From positions 62,001-126,000 of the forward strand of contig DASRER010000043.1 in the NCBI GenBank assembly GCA_035651995.1: a stretch of DNA of 64,000 bases, written 5' to 3'. The stretch comes from Terriglobales bacterium. Lineage in GTDB: Bacteria > Acidobacteriota > Terriglobia > Terriglobales > Acidobacteriaceae. Made by a program: the position numbers and the translations under genes. Positions 35,318-42,988 of the stretch are shown here, piece after piece (the stretch's first letter is position 1; each line of letters starts with the position of its first letter). The notes under the pieces are model-generated. The model was not told the DNA's origin. It saw only the letters and a program-made list of their open reading frames with translations, and did not search any database.

Positions 35318-36620
35318 AGAGGCACTCTCCAAGCTTCCTCTTCAGAAACCTCCTCTCCGGCTCCGAGCACGGCAGCTCCAGTGCACGCCGATACGACTCC
35401 GCGGCAGCGGCGCGGTCGCCGGCGTCGAGCAGCAGGCGCGCGCGCACGGAAAAAAACAGGTAGTACTTGTTCATCCATGGTGAGGTGCCGAGGGGTTCGA
35501 GTTCCGTCAGCGCCGCGCGCGGGCCGCGGACTTTGCTGACGGCCACGGCGCGGTTCAGCGCGACCACCGGCGACGGATTCAGCGCGAGGAGCTGGTCGTA
35601 GAGCGCCAGGATCGCCTTCCAGTCAGTGGCACTCGGGTCCTTGGCGCGGGCGTGGACGGACGCGATCGCTGCCTGCACGTGGTACTCGGAAATCACATCG
35701 CCGGCTGCGCACTGAGTGAAGTGGTGGAAACCGAGCGAGACCAGGCGCTCGTCCCAGCGGGCGCGGTCCTGGTCATCGAGCAGGACCAGGTCGCCGCGCT
35801 CGTCGGTGCGCGCGGGCAGGCGCGCGGCCTGGAAGGCCATGAGCGCGACCAGCGCGTGCGCCGTGGGCGGTCCCAGCGCGGACGCCGCCACCAGCCGGCC
35901 AAGCCGTAGCGCTTCGCGGCAGAGATCCTGTCGCACCAGGTCTTCGCCCTCGTGCGCGGCGTAGCCCTCGTTGAACATCAGGTAGATCACTTCCAGTACC
36001 GAATCGAGGCGCTCGGCGAGTTCCGGGCCGCGTGGCAGCTCGAAGCTGAGCTGAAGCTGCTTGATCTGCTTCTTGGCGCGCACCAGGCGCTGCGCGATGG
36101 TGGGTTCTTCGGCGAGGAACGCGCGCGCCACCTCGCGCACGCTGAAGCCGCCCACGGTTTTCAGGCTGAGGGCGACGCGGGCGTCGCGCGGCAGCGCGGG
36201 ATGGCAGCACATGAAGACCATGCGCAGCTCATCGTCGCGAAGGTCGGTGCTCATAGCGGGCTCGCTGCGCGACTTGCTCCGCTCGAGTTCGGCGGCAATG
36301 GCCGCAGACTTCTGGGCGAAGACCGAGTTGCGCCGCACGACGTCGAGCGCGGCGTTGCGCGCGGCCTGGAAGAGCCATCCGGCGGGATTTTCCGGGATGC
36401 CGCTGTAAGGCCACTTCTGCAGCGCCTTGAGCAGCGCCTCCTGCACCACTTCTTCGGCCAGTTCCAGGTGCTCGGGGCCGAGAAGCCGTGTGAGGTAGGC
36501 GACCATCTGTCCCGCGCGGCTCCGAAACAGATGGTCCACCATGCCGGCGACCTGGGGCTCGGAGCCCGCGGTCGCGGGTCGGGCATTGCTCAGGGCCGCC
36601 GCTTCGCCTGCGAGATCCAT
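35316..36620 (-). CDS. ECF42-type sigma factor with C-terminal TPR-like domain
   Basis: The 434-residue protein has sigma region 2 (LLGPEHLELAEEVVQEALLK, then WLFQAARNAALDVVRRNS) and region 4 (KTVGGFSVREVARAFLAEEP), then a long helical extension (VLEVIYLMFNEGYAAHEGED and TDWKAILALYDQLLALNPSP) typical of the DUF6596-bearing ECF42 group. Members have no classical anti-sigma and are instead encoded beside YCII/DGPF proteins, exactly as here: the ATG at 36620 overlaps the stop of the YCII gene (TGATG). GGGAGG precedes the start. What the extension senses is unknown in general. Confidence 0.93.
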   Translation of the reverse strand: MDLAGEAAALSNARPATAGSEPQVAGMVDHLFRSRAGQMVAYLTRLLGPEHLELAEEVVQEALLKALQKWPYSGIPENPAGWLFQAARNAALDVVRRNSVFAQKSAAIAAELERSKSRSEPAMSTDLRDDELRMVFMCCHPALPRDARVALSLKTVGGFSVREVARAFLAEEPTIAQRLVRAKKQIKQLQLSFELPRGPELAERLDSVLEVIYLMFNEGYAAHEGEDLVRQDLCREALRLGRLVAASALGPPTAHALVALMAFQAARLPARTDERGDLVLLDDQDRARWDERLVSLGFHHFTQCAAGDVISEYHVQAAIASVHARAKDPSATDWKAILALYDQLLALNPSPVVALNRAVAVSKVRGPRAALTELEPLGTSPWMNKYYLFFSVRARLLLDAGDRAAAAESYRRALELPCSEPERRFLKRKLGECL

Positions 36621-36973
36621 CAGCCTCCCAGGTTGTCCACCTCGCGGACTTCGATGGTGCCGCCGAAGCCGAGGTGCGGATGGTCCTTGGAGCGTTCCAC
36701 CGCCTGGTTGTAGTCGGAGGCCTCAATCAGGTAGTAGCCGCCGAGCACTTCCTTGGTCTCGCTGTAGGGACCGTCGGTGACGCGGGCGTTGGTCTTGCCG
36801 CGAAGCACCTTGCCCACGTCGTTGGTGAGTTTGTGGCTGCCTTTCAGGAAGCCGGACTGGCTGGCCTTCATGCCCCAGGCCACGTATTTCTCGATGGCCT
36901 TCTGCATTTCTTCCGGGCTGAACTTCATCCAGTCGGCCGGGTTGGCGTAGAGCAATAGAAGATATTGCGCCAT
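36620..36973 (-). CDS. YCII/DGPF-domain protein, partner of ECF42 sigma
   Basis: The 117-residue protein opens with AQYLLLLYANPADWMKF and contains the family signature DGPYSETKEVLGGYYLIEA. YCII-related proteins are small ferredoxin-like dimers; in ECF42 operons they are thought to act with the sigma, but the reaction is unknown. AAGGAG sits 10 nt before ATG at 36973. It overlaps the sigma start by 1 nt and follows the 173-residue exported-protein gene by 18 nt, so the three genes probably form one operon. Confidence 0.93.
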   Translation of the reverse strand: MAQYLLLLYANPADWMKFSPEEMQKAIEKYVAWGMKASQSGFLKGSHKLTNDVGKVLRGKTNARVTDGPYSETKEVLGGYYLIEASDYNQAVERSKDHPHLGFGGTIEVREVDNLGG

Positions 36974-36991
36974 CAGTTTTTCTCTCCTTGA

Positions 36992-37513
36992 TTATCGGAC
37001 GCGAGTGTACGTCACGTCTTCGGTGAACTTGGTTTTGCCGGCCTCGACGAACTGCCAGTTGCTGGAGAAGTGGTCGGGGTCGGTGAATTTGAATCTGGCG
37101 GTGTGCATGTGTCCGGCGCCGGGGGCGATGTTGGAGCCGCCGGCGAAGTCGAACGCCAGGTCGCCGGTTGCGGGCGAGAAGCGGCGCGCCGTCATGCGCG
37201 GCTGGTTGCCGGCCATGCAGTAGTGCGTGAGCACCAGGTTGCCGTTTTCCAGCGTGTACATGGTCACCATCTCCTGCTCGGGATGGTTCACGAAGTTGAA
37301 GCGTTCGAGCACAGCCGACCCGCTGGCGATCACCTTGTAGCTGATGGTGGCGTCGCCCTGCGGCGTGCCCTTGCTCTCCCAGTTGCCTTCCAACGACTTG
37401 ATGCGCTGGAAGGCCGCGGTGGCCGCGTCCTTGCTCAGGGCGGGCTTTTCCGCTGCCATCGCGCAGACCGGCAGCAGAAGCGCAATTGCCGCCGGAATCC
37501 AATGCTTTCTCAT
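36992..37513 (-). CDS. Exported DUF1579-like protein
   Basis: ATG at 37513 follows GGGAGAGGACG and gives a 173-residue protein with a signal peptide (KHWIPAAIALLLPVCAMAA). The mature part, starting FQRIKSLEGNWESKGTPQGD, resembles the DUF1579/lipocalin-like proteins that often open with LEGxWxG. The strand ATISYKVIASGSAVLERFNF and the end KTKFTEDVTYTRVR fit a small beta-barrel. The frame stays open to 37738 but that extension crosses repeat sequence. It is the first gene of the run with YCII and ECF42, so it may be a target or sensor of that regulon; this is inference. Confidence 0.82.
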   Translation of the reverse strand: MRKHWIPAAIALLLPVCAMAAEKPALSKDAATAAFQRIKSLEGNWESKGTPQGDATISYKVIASGSAVLERFNFVNHPEQEMVTMYTLENGNLVLTHYCMAGNQPRMTARRFSPATGDLAFDFAGGSNIAPGAGHMHTARFKFTDPDHFSSNWQFVEAGKTKFTEDVTYTRVR

Positions 37514-37689
37514 CGTCCTCTCCCGGGGAGCTGCCCTTCGGAAGCAGGCGCTCCGTTCCTTTCGCCCGGTAAACGAAGGAAAGACGTGGGAATCGACACG
37601 ACGGCTCAACTTTATTTGGGGATTAAGACGTGCGCTGGGTGTCCGCCAGGTGCCTGCAGAGGAACAAATGCCGGCCCTCGCTCCGGGGT

Positions 37690-37745
37690 CGTGGCGGACC
37701 CTGGACTGCGTGGCGCGGACGCCCTCGTCGGCGCCCACCCGGCTT
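37690..37745. repeat. Copy of dispersed GTGGCGCGGACGCC core
   Basis: GACTGCGTGGCGCGGACGCC at 37704-37723 matches the copies at about 1202-1220 (plus) and 8653-8672 (minus). The surrounding 37514-37750 segment has no gene of convincing character. Confidence 0.6.
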
Positions 37746-37752
37746 GAAGACG

Positions 37753-38040
37753 GACCCTGACAGCGACCGGCGCCGGTTGCCGCGCCTTCGGCGCCCGACA
37801 GAACCGCTGTTCGTCACATTTCACACACTCGGATGTGCGGAGCTTCCCCCGGATGCTCGCGACGTGCGCTCCAATGCGTCCTGCGCGAGCACGCCTTCAG
37901 GGTGCATCTGCACGCTGCGGTGGTGATGCGGGAGCATTTGCATCTTCTCTTCAGTCCGCAGCGGAATGCTGACGGGAACGCCCACAGCCTGCGAACGATC
38001 ATGCAGGCCATCCCGAGCGTCTCGGCCCGCCAGGAGGATG
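37753..38040 (+). pseudogene. Frameshifted remnant of a REP-associated tyrosine transposase (RAYT/Y1)
   Basis: One frame reads PTEPLFVTFHTLGCAELPPDARD (about 37795-37863), like the start of Y1/RAYT transposases (xYFVTFxT). A +1 frame then reads LQCVLREHAFRVHLHAAVVM and MREHLHLLFSP, the position of the HUH-type metal motif (here H-x-H after HL; family consensus is MPNHVHLL). SLRTIMQAIPSVSAR follows, matching the SLxxIMQxxKxxSA helix of the family. The downstream catalytic tyrosine region is not recognisable. A single-base shift near 37862-37875 and missing ends make it a pseudogene. Confidence 0.7.
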
Positions 38041-38224
38041 CCTTGGCAAGGCAAATCGTGAGCTGCTGCGGGCTGGAAAATGCAACCGTTGTTCACGCTT
38101 GCGCTTCTATGGACAAGACGGATGTACAATCCCTGCAACTTCCGTCCCCGGAGTCGGCTGTTTTGCTCCTGGGGACGGCTGCCACGCGGAACTGGCGGGA
38201 TCTCTTGTTTCCCCCGAGGCTCCC

Positions 38225-39265
38225 ATGAACGTGCATATCAGCTACAAGGTCCCGAAGTCGCCCGACATCGAGCACGTCTTCCGTCAAAACATCGAGAAGT
38301 TGCGGCGTCGCTTGCAGGTGTTCAAGCCTGAGCTGGTGCATCTGCATGCGGTGCTGGAACAGAGCTCGGCGCGCGAAGGGTTCGTGGTGTCGCTGAATCT
38401 GCGTTTGCCTTCCGGGCAGATGGCCGCCCGGGAAGCGGCGAACGGCGCGGTGCCGGTGATCAAGTCGGGATTCGAGCACCTGCTCGACGAGGTCTCGAAG
38501 CACAAGGACTTGCTGCGCAGCGAGCAGAAGTGGGTTCGCCGGCGGCGCGTGGGCCGCGCGCTCTCGCCGCAGGTGCCGTTCGAACAGACGCTGGCGGCGG
38601 TCCATCCGCCGCAAGCCACGGTGGAAGACATCAGCTCGTGGCTGAACACGAATCTGCCGCGGCTGCGGCGTTACCTGGAGCGCGAACTGCGCTTCCGGCG
38701 CAACAGCGGCCAATGGGTGCCGCTGGACGTCACGCCGGCGGAGGTCCTGGACCAGCTCGTCGCCATGGCCCTCGACGATCGGCATCGTCCCGAGGCGCTG
38801 GCGCTGGAGCCCTGGCTGTTCCGGCTGGCGCAGAAGGCGATTGCCGAAGTGGTGCGCGGCGCGCATGAGCCCGCCGAGACCATTCCGTTGGAGGAGTCGG
38901 CGCGCCGGCAGAACGTGAACGGCAGCGACGAGCCGCACCTGCAGTTCCATCAGCCCGATGAGCGGCTGACGCGCGAAGATGTGATTCCCAACGGCGGCGC
39001 CAGTCCGGAGCAGATCGCCGCCTCCGACGAAATCATTGACCAGATCGAGGCGGCGCTGAAGGATGCTTCGCCCCTGGAACGCAACGCCTTTATCCTGTTC
39101 GCCATCGAAGGCTTCACGCCGGAAGAGATTGCCTCCATCAGCGACCACAAGGTCGAGGAAGTGAAGGCATCGGTTGAGTCCGCCCGCGAGAGGCTGCGAA
39201 AATCGGTGGTGAACGCCAGCAGCAAGTTCATCAGCAAGCTGCTCGAACACTCACGCATCGCCTGA
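38225..39265 (+). CDS. HPF/RaiA-like ribosome-hibernation domain fused to sigma-factor-like regions
   Basis: ATG at 38225 (GAGG 6 nt upstream) gives 346 residues. Residues 1-105 look like the ribosome hibernation-promoting factor/RaiA fold: MNVHISYKVPKSPDIEHVF, then VHLHAVLEQSSAREGFVVSL and LRLPSGQMAAREAANGAVPV, ending GFEHLLDEVSKHKDLLRSE. After a basic linker, residues 130-225 resemble a degenerate sigma region 2 (RPEALALEPWLFRLAQKAIA). Residues ~270-335 resemble sigma region 4: QIEAALKDASPLERNAFILF, EGFTPEEIASISDHKVEEVK. A single protein could therefore bind ribosomes and also core polymerase or DNA. The next gene encodes a release-factor-like protein 23 nt away, in one operon. Confidence 0.8.
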   Translation: MNVHISYKVPKSPDIEHVFRQNIEKLRRRLQVFKPELVHLHAVLEQSSAREGFVVSLNLRLPSGQMAAREAANGAVPVIKSGFEHLLDEVSKHKDLLRSEQKWVRRRRVGRALSPQVPFEQTLAAVHPPQATVEDISSWLNTNLPRLRRYLERELRFRRNSGQWVPLDVTPAEVLDQLVAMALDDRHRPEALALEPWLFRLAQKAIAEVVRGAHEPAETIPLEESARRQNVNGSDEPHLQFHQPDERLTREDVIPNGGASPEQIAASDEIIDQIEAALKDASPLERNAFILFAIEGFTPEEIASISDHKVEEVKASVESARERLRKSVVNASSKFISKLLEHSRIA

Positions 39266-39288
39266 TTTCCCCAACAGGAGCCGGCCGC

Positions 39289-40455
39289 ATGATGACGCGC
39301 GAAGAGCTTCGTACGTTGGCTGCTTTTGAGTCGCCGGAACACGGCGCCATTTCCTTCTACTTCCAGCCGTGGAAGCCGCGCGACCAGTCGCATCGCGACG
39401 AGAGCATCCTCGTCCGCGACCTGGTGCGCGCCGCCGAGCGGAGTGCGGACGGCCGCAAATCGCCGTCACGCGCCGACTTCGACCGGATCATGGCGCTTTC
39501 CGAGACACTGAAAAGCAATCACTCGCAGGCCAAGGCGGTGTTTGCCTGCGAGAGGGCGGGCCTTTGGCGTGAACTGGATTTGCCGGCCCGCCTGCCCCGC
39601 ACGGAACTGTTCGTGAACCGGCGGCTGCATCTTCGTCCGCTGGCGGCGCTGCTCGACTCGGTGCCCCGGGCGGCGGTGGCGATCGTGGACCGCAAGCGCG
39701 CTCGCCTTTTCGACTTCTGCATGGACGAGATTACCGAGTTCGCTGATTTCCAGAGTGACATGCCGCGAATGGGCCGCAGCAGCTACGGCTACCAGGGCTA
39801 CAACGCCGGGCACGTGGAGCGGCACGCCGAATATCACGCGATGCAGCACTTCAAGTACGTGGCCGACCGCTTGCTCGAGCGCTACGGCAACGGCAACGGC
39901 TTCGAGAAGCTGATCGTGGGATGCCGCGACGAAGTGTGGCCTGAGATCGAGGCCCAGCTCCATCCTTACCTGCGGAATGCGCTGGTGGGCCGGTTCTCGA
40001 TGGACGTGGCTACGGCCGTGACCGAAGACGTCCGGCGGCAGGCGGCGCGCATCCTGGAAGCTGACCTGGCAAACCATCGCAGCGGGCTGGTGCGCGAGGT
40101 GCTCGGGCAGGCGCGGCGCAACGGCGCCGGCTCGGTCGGCCTGCGGCACGTGCTGGCGTCGCTGGAGCGCGCCGAGGTGCAGGCGCTGCTGGTTGGGTCG
40201 CGCTTCACGGCGGCGGCGGTGGAGTGCTCCAACTGCGGCCACGTGGACACGCGCATGGTGCGCGAATGCGCCGTCTGCGCGCATCCCACGCGCGAACTCG
40301 ACGACGTGGTCGACGCCCTGGTGTCCCTGGCGCTGCGCAACAGCGCCGAGATTCTCTACGTGAGTGACGACGCCGAATTTGAGCGCGCCGGAAACGTTGG
40401 CGCGCTGCTCCGCTTCCGCGCCGACCAGAGGACTGCCGACAAGGTGGCAAGTTAG
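39289..40455 (+). CDS. Archaeo-eukaryotic release factor 1-like protein (Balon/Rv2629 group)
   Basis: The 388-residue product has the three-domain layout of bacterial aRF1/Pelota-like proteins. Domain 1 opens LRTLAAFESPEHGAISFYFQ. The middle domain starts AVAIVDRKRARLFDF (about 129-143), and its loop GYQGYNAGHVERHAE (167-181) sits where release factors carry GGQ; GGQ itself is absent. VADRLLERYGNGNGFEKLIV follows. The C-terminal L7Ae-like domain has a zinc ribbon with Cys313, Cys316, Cys327 and Cys330, and ends GNVGALLRFRADQ as in Rv2629-type proteins. This predicts A-site binding without peptide release, i.e. hibernation or rescue. AGGAG lies 9 nt before ATG. Confidence 0.82.
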   Translation: MMTREELRTLAAFESPEHGAISFYFQPWKPRDQSHRDESILVRDLVRAAERSADGRKSPSRADFDRIMALSETLKSNHSQAKAVFACERAGLWRELDLPARLPRTELFVNRRLHLRPLAALLDSVPRAAVAIVDRKRARLFDFCMDEITEFADFQSDMPRMGRSSYGYQGYNAGHVERHAEYHAMQHFKYVADRLLERYGNGNGFEKLIVGCRDEVWPEIEAQLHPYLRNALVGRFSMDVATAVTEDVRRQAARILEADLANHRSGLVREVLGQARRNGAGSVGLRHVLASLERAEVQALLVGSRFTAAAVECSNCGHVDTRMVRECAVCAHPTRELDDVVDALVSLALRNSAEILYVSDDAEFERAGNVGALLRFRADQRTADKVAS

Positions 40456-40461
40456 TTGATT

Positions 40462-40592
40462 CTCATGCTGGGCGAGGCCCGCGTCTTCCTGCGGGCCGAG
40501 CCGAAGCATCCCTGCTCCACCTGCTCTGCGGGGCACGGCAGGGGGTCCTTCGACTCGCCCGCGCGGAGCCCGCTGGCTTCGTTCAGGATGAC
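40462..40592. repeat. REP-like inverted-repeat element (copy D)
   Basis: Read on the minus strand it begins GTCATCCTGAACGAAGCCAG, continues with GAGTCGAAGGACCCCCTGCC and AGCAGGGATGCTTCGGCTCG, and ends CGGGCCTCGCCCAGCATGAG, matching copy A (988-1120) block for block. It lies downstream of the release-factor-like gene. Confidence 0.75.
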
Positions 40593-40669
40593 TTCCCAAG
40601 GGATTTTCGTCCGTTCCCCCTCGCCCTCCTCCGGGTGTTATGCTTTCCAGTTTTCCTGGAGCAGAACTC

Positions 40670-41908
40670 ATGAAATTTTCTCGCCGCGATTTTATCGGCA
40701 GCGCTGCCCTCGGCTCAGCTTCGCTCGCGTTCGGACTGGAGGCGCAGGAACGCAAAGAAACCGACCACAAGCCGGCGCAGTCGAAGACCGAGGCCGTTGC
40801 GCCGTCGGGGAAGCGTCCGGTGGTGATCTGCGCCAACAACGGGCGCAACTACATCGAGCGCGGATACGAGATCGTGAGCAAGGGCGGCGACACCCTCGAA
40901 GCGGTCATGTCCGTCATCCGCGGCCCGGAAGACGACCCCAACGACACCAGTGTGGGCCTGGGCGGGCTTCCGAATGAAGAAGGCGTGGTGGAGCTGGATT
41001 CATGCTGCATGCACGGGCCTACTCGGCGTGCCGGCTCGGTCGGCGGCGTGCGCAACATCAAGAACGTCTCCCTGCTCGCCAAGGCCGTGATGGAGCACAC
41101 CGGCCACGTGATGCTCGTGGGAGAAGGCGCCGAGCGCTTCGCGTACGCCATGGGCTTTCCCAAGGAGAACTTGCTGACCGAACACTCGCGCAAGGTCTGG
41201 CTGCTGTGGAAGGAGATGCGCTCGAACCAGGACTGGTGGGGTCCGGGCATTGCCGATCCCAATTGGAAGCCGCCCACCACGCCGCCCGCGGCGCCAGCGT
41301 CGGAGCAGTGGCGCGAGCGCATAAAGAAGATGGAAGAGATGGCGGCCGGCCTGGGCATCGCGCCGGAACTGCGCTTGGCGGCAATCGAGGCGGTGCTCTA
41401 TCCGCCGCACGGAACGATCAATTGTTCGGTCGTCAACGAAAAGGGCGAGATGAGCAGCGCCACCACCACCAGCGGCCTGGCGTGGAAGCTGCCGGGGCGC
41501 TGCGGCGATTCGCCGATCCTCGGCGCCGGCTGCTGGTGCGACCAGGACGTGGGCTCGGCGGGCGCGACCGGCAGCGGGGAAGAGAACATCAAGGTGGCGG
41601 GCGCGCACACCATCGTGGAGAACATGCGCCACGGCATGTCGCCGCGCGAGGCCGGCCTGGACGCGCTCAAGCGCATTGCCCGCAATCACAACAACGACAT
41701 GACCCGGCTGCGCTATCTCGACATGGTGTACTACATCCTGCGCAAGGACGGCGCGTACGCGGGCGTCTCGCTGTGGAGCGGCAGCGCGGAGCGTCCGCGG
41801 CGCTTTGCCGTGCACGACGGCACGGCGCGGTCGGAAGACTGCGTGCCGCTGTTCCAGGGCGCGCCCATCGCCTGGCCGCCCACGCCGAGGCTGCCGAAAG
41901 AGAGCTAG
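40670..41908 (+). CDS. Tat-exported N4-glycosylasparaginase/isoaspartyl peptidase family protein
   Basis: The N-terminus MKFSRRDFIGSAALGSASLA is a twin-arginine signal, so the enzyme is exported folded. The body is an Ntn-hydrolase of the asparaginase-2 family: GGDTLEAVMSVIRGPEDDP, GLGGLPNEEGVVELDSCCM, then the autocleavage site PPHGTINCSVVNEKGEMSSA, where the Thr of HGTI would be the nucleophile. TSGLAWKLPGRCGDSPILG and CWCDQDVGSAGATGSGEENI form the substrate site. ATG at 40670 is preceded by CTGGAG. It may remove N-linked asparagine or isoaspartyl groups in the periplasm; the substrate is not certain. Confidence 0.9.
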   Translation: MKFSRRDFIGSAALGSASLAFGLEAQERKETDHKPAQSKTEAVAPSGKRPVVICANNGRNYIERGYEIVSKGGDTLEAVMSVIRGPEDDPNDTSVGLGGLPNEEGVVELDSCCMHGPTRRAGSVGGVRNIKNVSLLAKAVMEHTGHVMLVGEGAERFAYAMGFPKENLLTEHSRKVWLLWKEMRSNQDWWGPGIADPNWKPPTTPPAAPASEQWRERIKKMEEMAAGLGIAPELRLAAIEAVLYPPHGTINCSVVNEKGEMSSATTTSGLAWKLPGRCGDSPILGAGCWCDQDVGSAGATGSGEENIKVAGAHTIVENMRHGMSPREAGLDALKRIARNHNNDMTRLRYLDMVYYILRKDGAYAGVSLWSGSAERPRRFAVHDGTARSEDCVPLFQGAPIAWPPTPRLPKES

Positions 41909-41944
41909 CTGCTGCGTCCTCCATTTGGTCCGCAAGGATGTTCC

Positions 41945-41981
41945 AAGGCTGAATGCTGATTGCTGGGTGCTGATTGCTGCG
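41945..41981. repeat. Half-copy of the GGCTGAATGCTGATT repeat
   Basis: AAGGCTGAATGCTGATTGCT and GGGTGCTGATTGCTGC at 41945-41980 match the right arm of the elements at 14166-14200 and 21947-21980. The left arm is missing. The copy abuts the recR stop codon. Confidence 0.65.
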
Positions 41982-42581
41982 CTACAGCTCCCGCCGTCCC
42001 TCGATCGCCTTCTGCATGGTGACTTCGTCGGTGTACTCGATGTCGGCGCCGGCGGGGATGCCGGTGGCGATCCGCGTGATGCGCACGCCGGAGCGCTTGA
42101 GCAGCTTGGAAAGATAAACGGCGGTCGCCTCGCCTTCGACGGTTGGGTTCGTGGCCAGGATCACCTCGTCAACGTCGCCTGATTCAATGCGGCGCACCAG
42201 CGCCGACGTCCGCAACTGCTCCGGGCCGACGCCCTGCAGCGGCGAGATGGCTCCGTGCAGCACGTGATAGACGCCGTTGTAGTGCCGCGTCTTTTCAACC
42301 GACGCAATATTGGTGGGCTCTTCGACCACGCACACCACGCGCTGGTTGCGCGTGGCCGAGCTGCAGTACACGCACGGGTCCACGTCGGTGATGTTGTTGC
42401 ACTGCGAGCACAGGTGCAGGCGCGCCTTCACGTCGCGGATGGCGCCGGCGAGGGCCTCGGCGTCGTCGGCGTTGGAGCGCAGGATGTGGAAGGCCAGCCG
42501 CTGCGCGCTCTTTCCACCCACGCCGGGCAGCTTCTTCAGCTCGTCAATCAGGCGAGCCATGGGCTCGGCAAATTTGCTCAT
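41982..42581 (-). CDS. recR: Recombination protein RecR
   Basis: RecR works with RecF and RecO to load RecA at single-strand gaps. The N-terminal helix-hairpin-helix ([20 protein letters not shown]) is followed by a zinc finger (Cys58, Cys61, Cys70, Cys73 in [16 protein letters not shown]) and a Toprim domain ([20 protein letters not shown], then [14 protein letters not shown]). At 199 residues it is standard. It is the last gene of dnaX-ybaB-recR, a widely conserved order. A short repeat fills the 78-nt ybaB-recR gap. Confidence 0.97.
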   Translation of the reverse strand: MSKFAEPMARLIDELKKLPGVGGKSAQRLAFHILRSNADDAEALAGAIRDVKARLHLCSQCNNITDVDPCVYCSSATRNQRVVCVVEEPTNIASVEKTRHYNGVYHVLHGAISPLQGVGPEQLRTSALVRRIESGDVDEVILATNPTVEGEATAVYLSKLLKRSGVRITRIATGIPAGADIEYTDEVTMQKAIEGRREL

Positions 42582-42582
42582 G

Positions 42583-42678
42583 GAATCGGGTAAGTGCGTA
42601 ATCGGGTAATCGGGTAAATGGAAACAACGACGGTTGAATTTACCCGATTACCGGATTTCTCAATGTCCCGATTGTCCG
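42583..42678. repeat. Intergenic hairpin element with CGGGTAAT words
   Basis: GAATCGGGTAAGTGCGTAAT then CGGGTAATCGGGTAAATGG (42584-42620) faces AATTTACCCGATTACCGGAT then TCCCGATTGTCCG. The right arm extends into ybaB: the stop codon at 42660-42662 and the last codons (FGQSGH) lie in it. Confidence 0.7.
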
Positions 42679-42983
42679 AACATTCCTCCCAGTCCGCCCA
42701 GCATTCCACCGAGCGAACTCTGCAATTCCTGCTCGACCTTGCGACCGGCCTCGTTGACGGCGGCCATGACCAGGTCCTGGAGCATCTCGACGTCGCCCGA
42801 CTTCACCGCCTCGGGCTCGATGCGCACTTCCAGCACCCGCTTCTGTCCGTTCATCTTCACCGTGACGCTGCCGCCGCCGGAGGACGCTTCGACCACTGTC
42901 TCGGCCATGCGCTTCTGCAGCGATTCATACTGCTGCTTGGCCTGCGCCATCAGGTCGCGGAGCTGATTGGGGTTGAAGCCCAT
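42660..42983 (-). CDS. ybaB: YbaB/EbfC nucleoid-associated protein
   Basis: This small DNA-binding protein (107 residues) is usually encoded between dnaX and recR, as here. It opens MGFNPNQLRDLMAQAKQQYE, continues AETVVEASSGGGSVTVKMNG and KRVLEVRIEPEAVKSGDVEM, the family core. It binds DNA as a dimer and affects gene expression or recombination. The C-terminal glycine-rich tail GGMLGGLGGMFGQSGH ends inside a repeat arm. The start is ATG at 42983. Confidence 0.95.
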   Translation of the reverse strand: MGFNPNQLRDLMAQAKQQYESLQKRMAETVVEASSGGGSVTVKMNGQKRVLEVRIEPEAVKSGDVEMLQDLVMAAVNEAGRKVEQELQSSLGGMLGGLGGMFGQSGH

Positions 42984-42988
42984 AAAAA

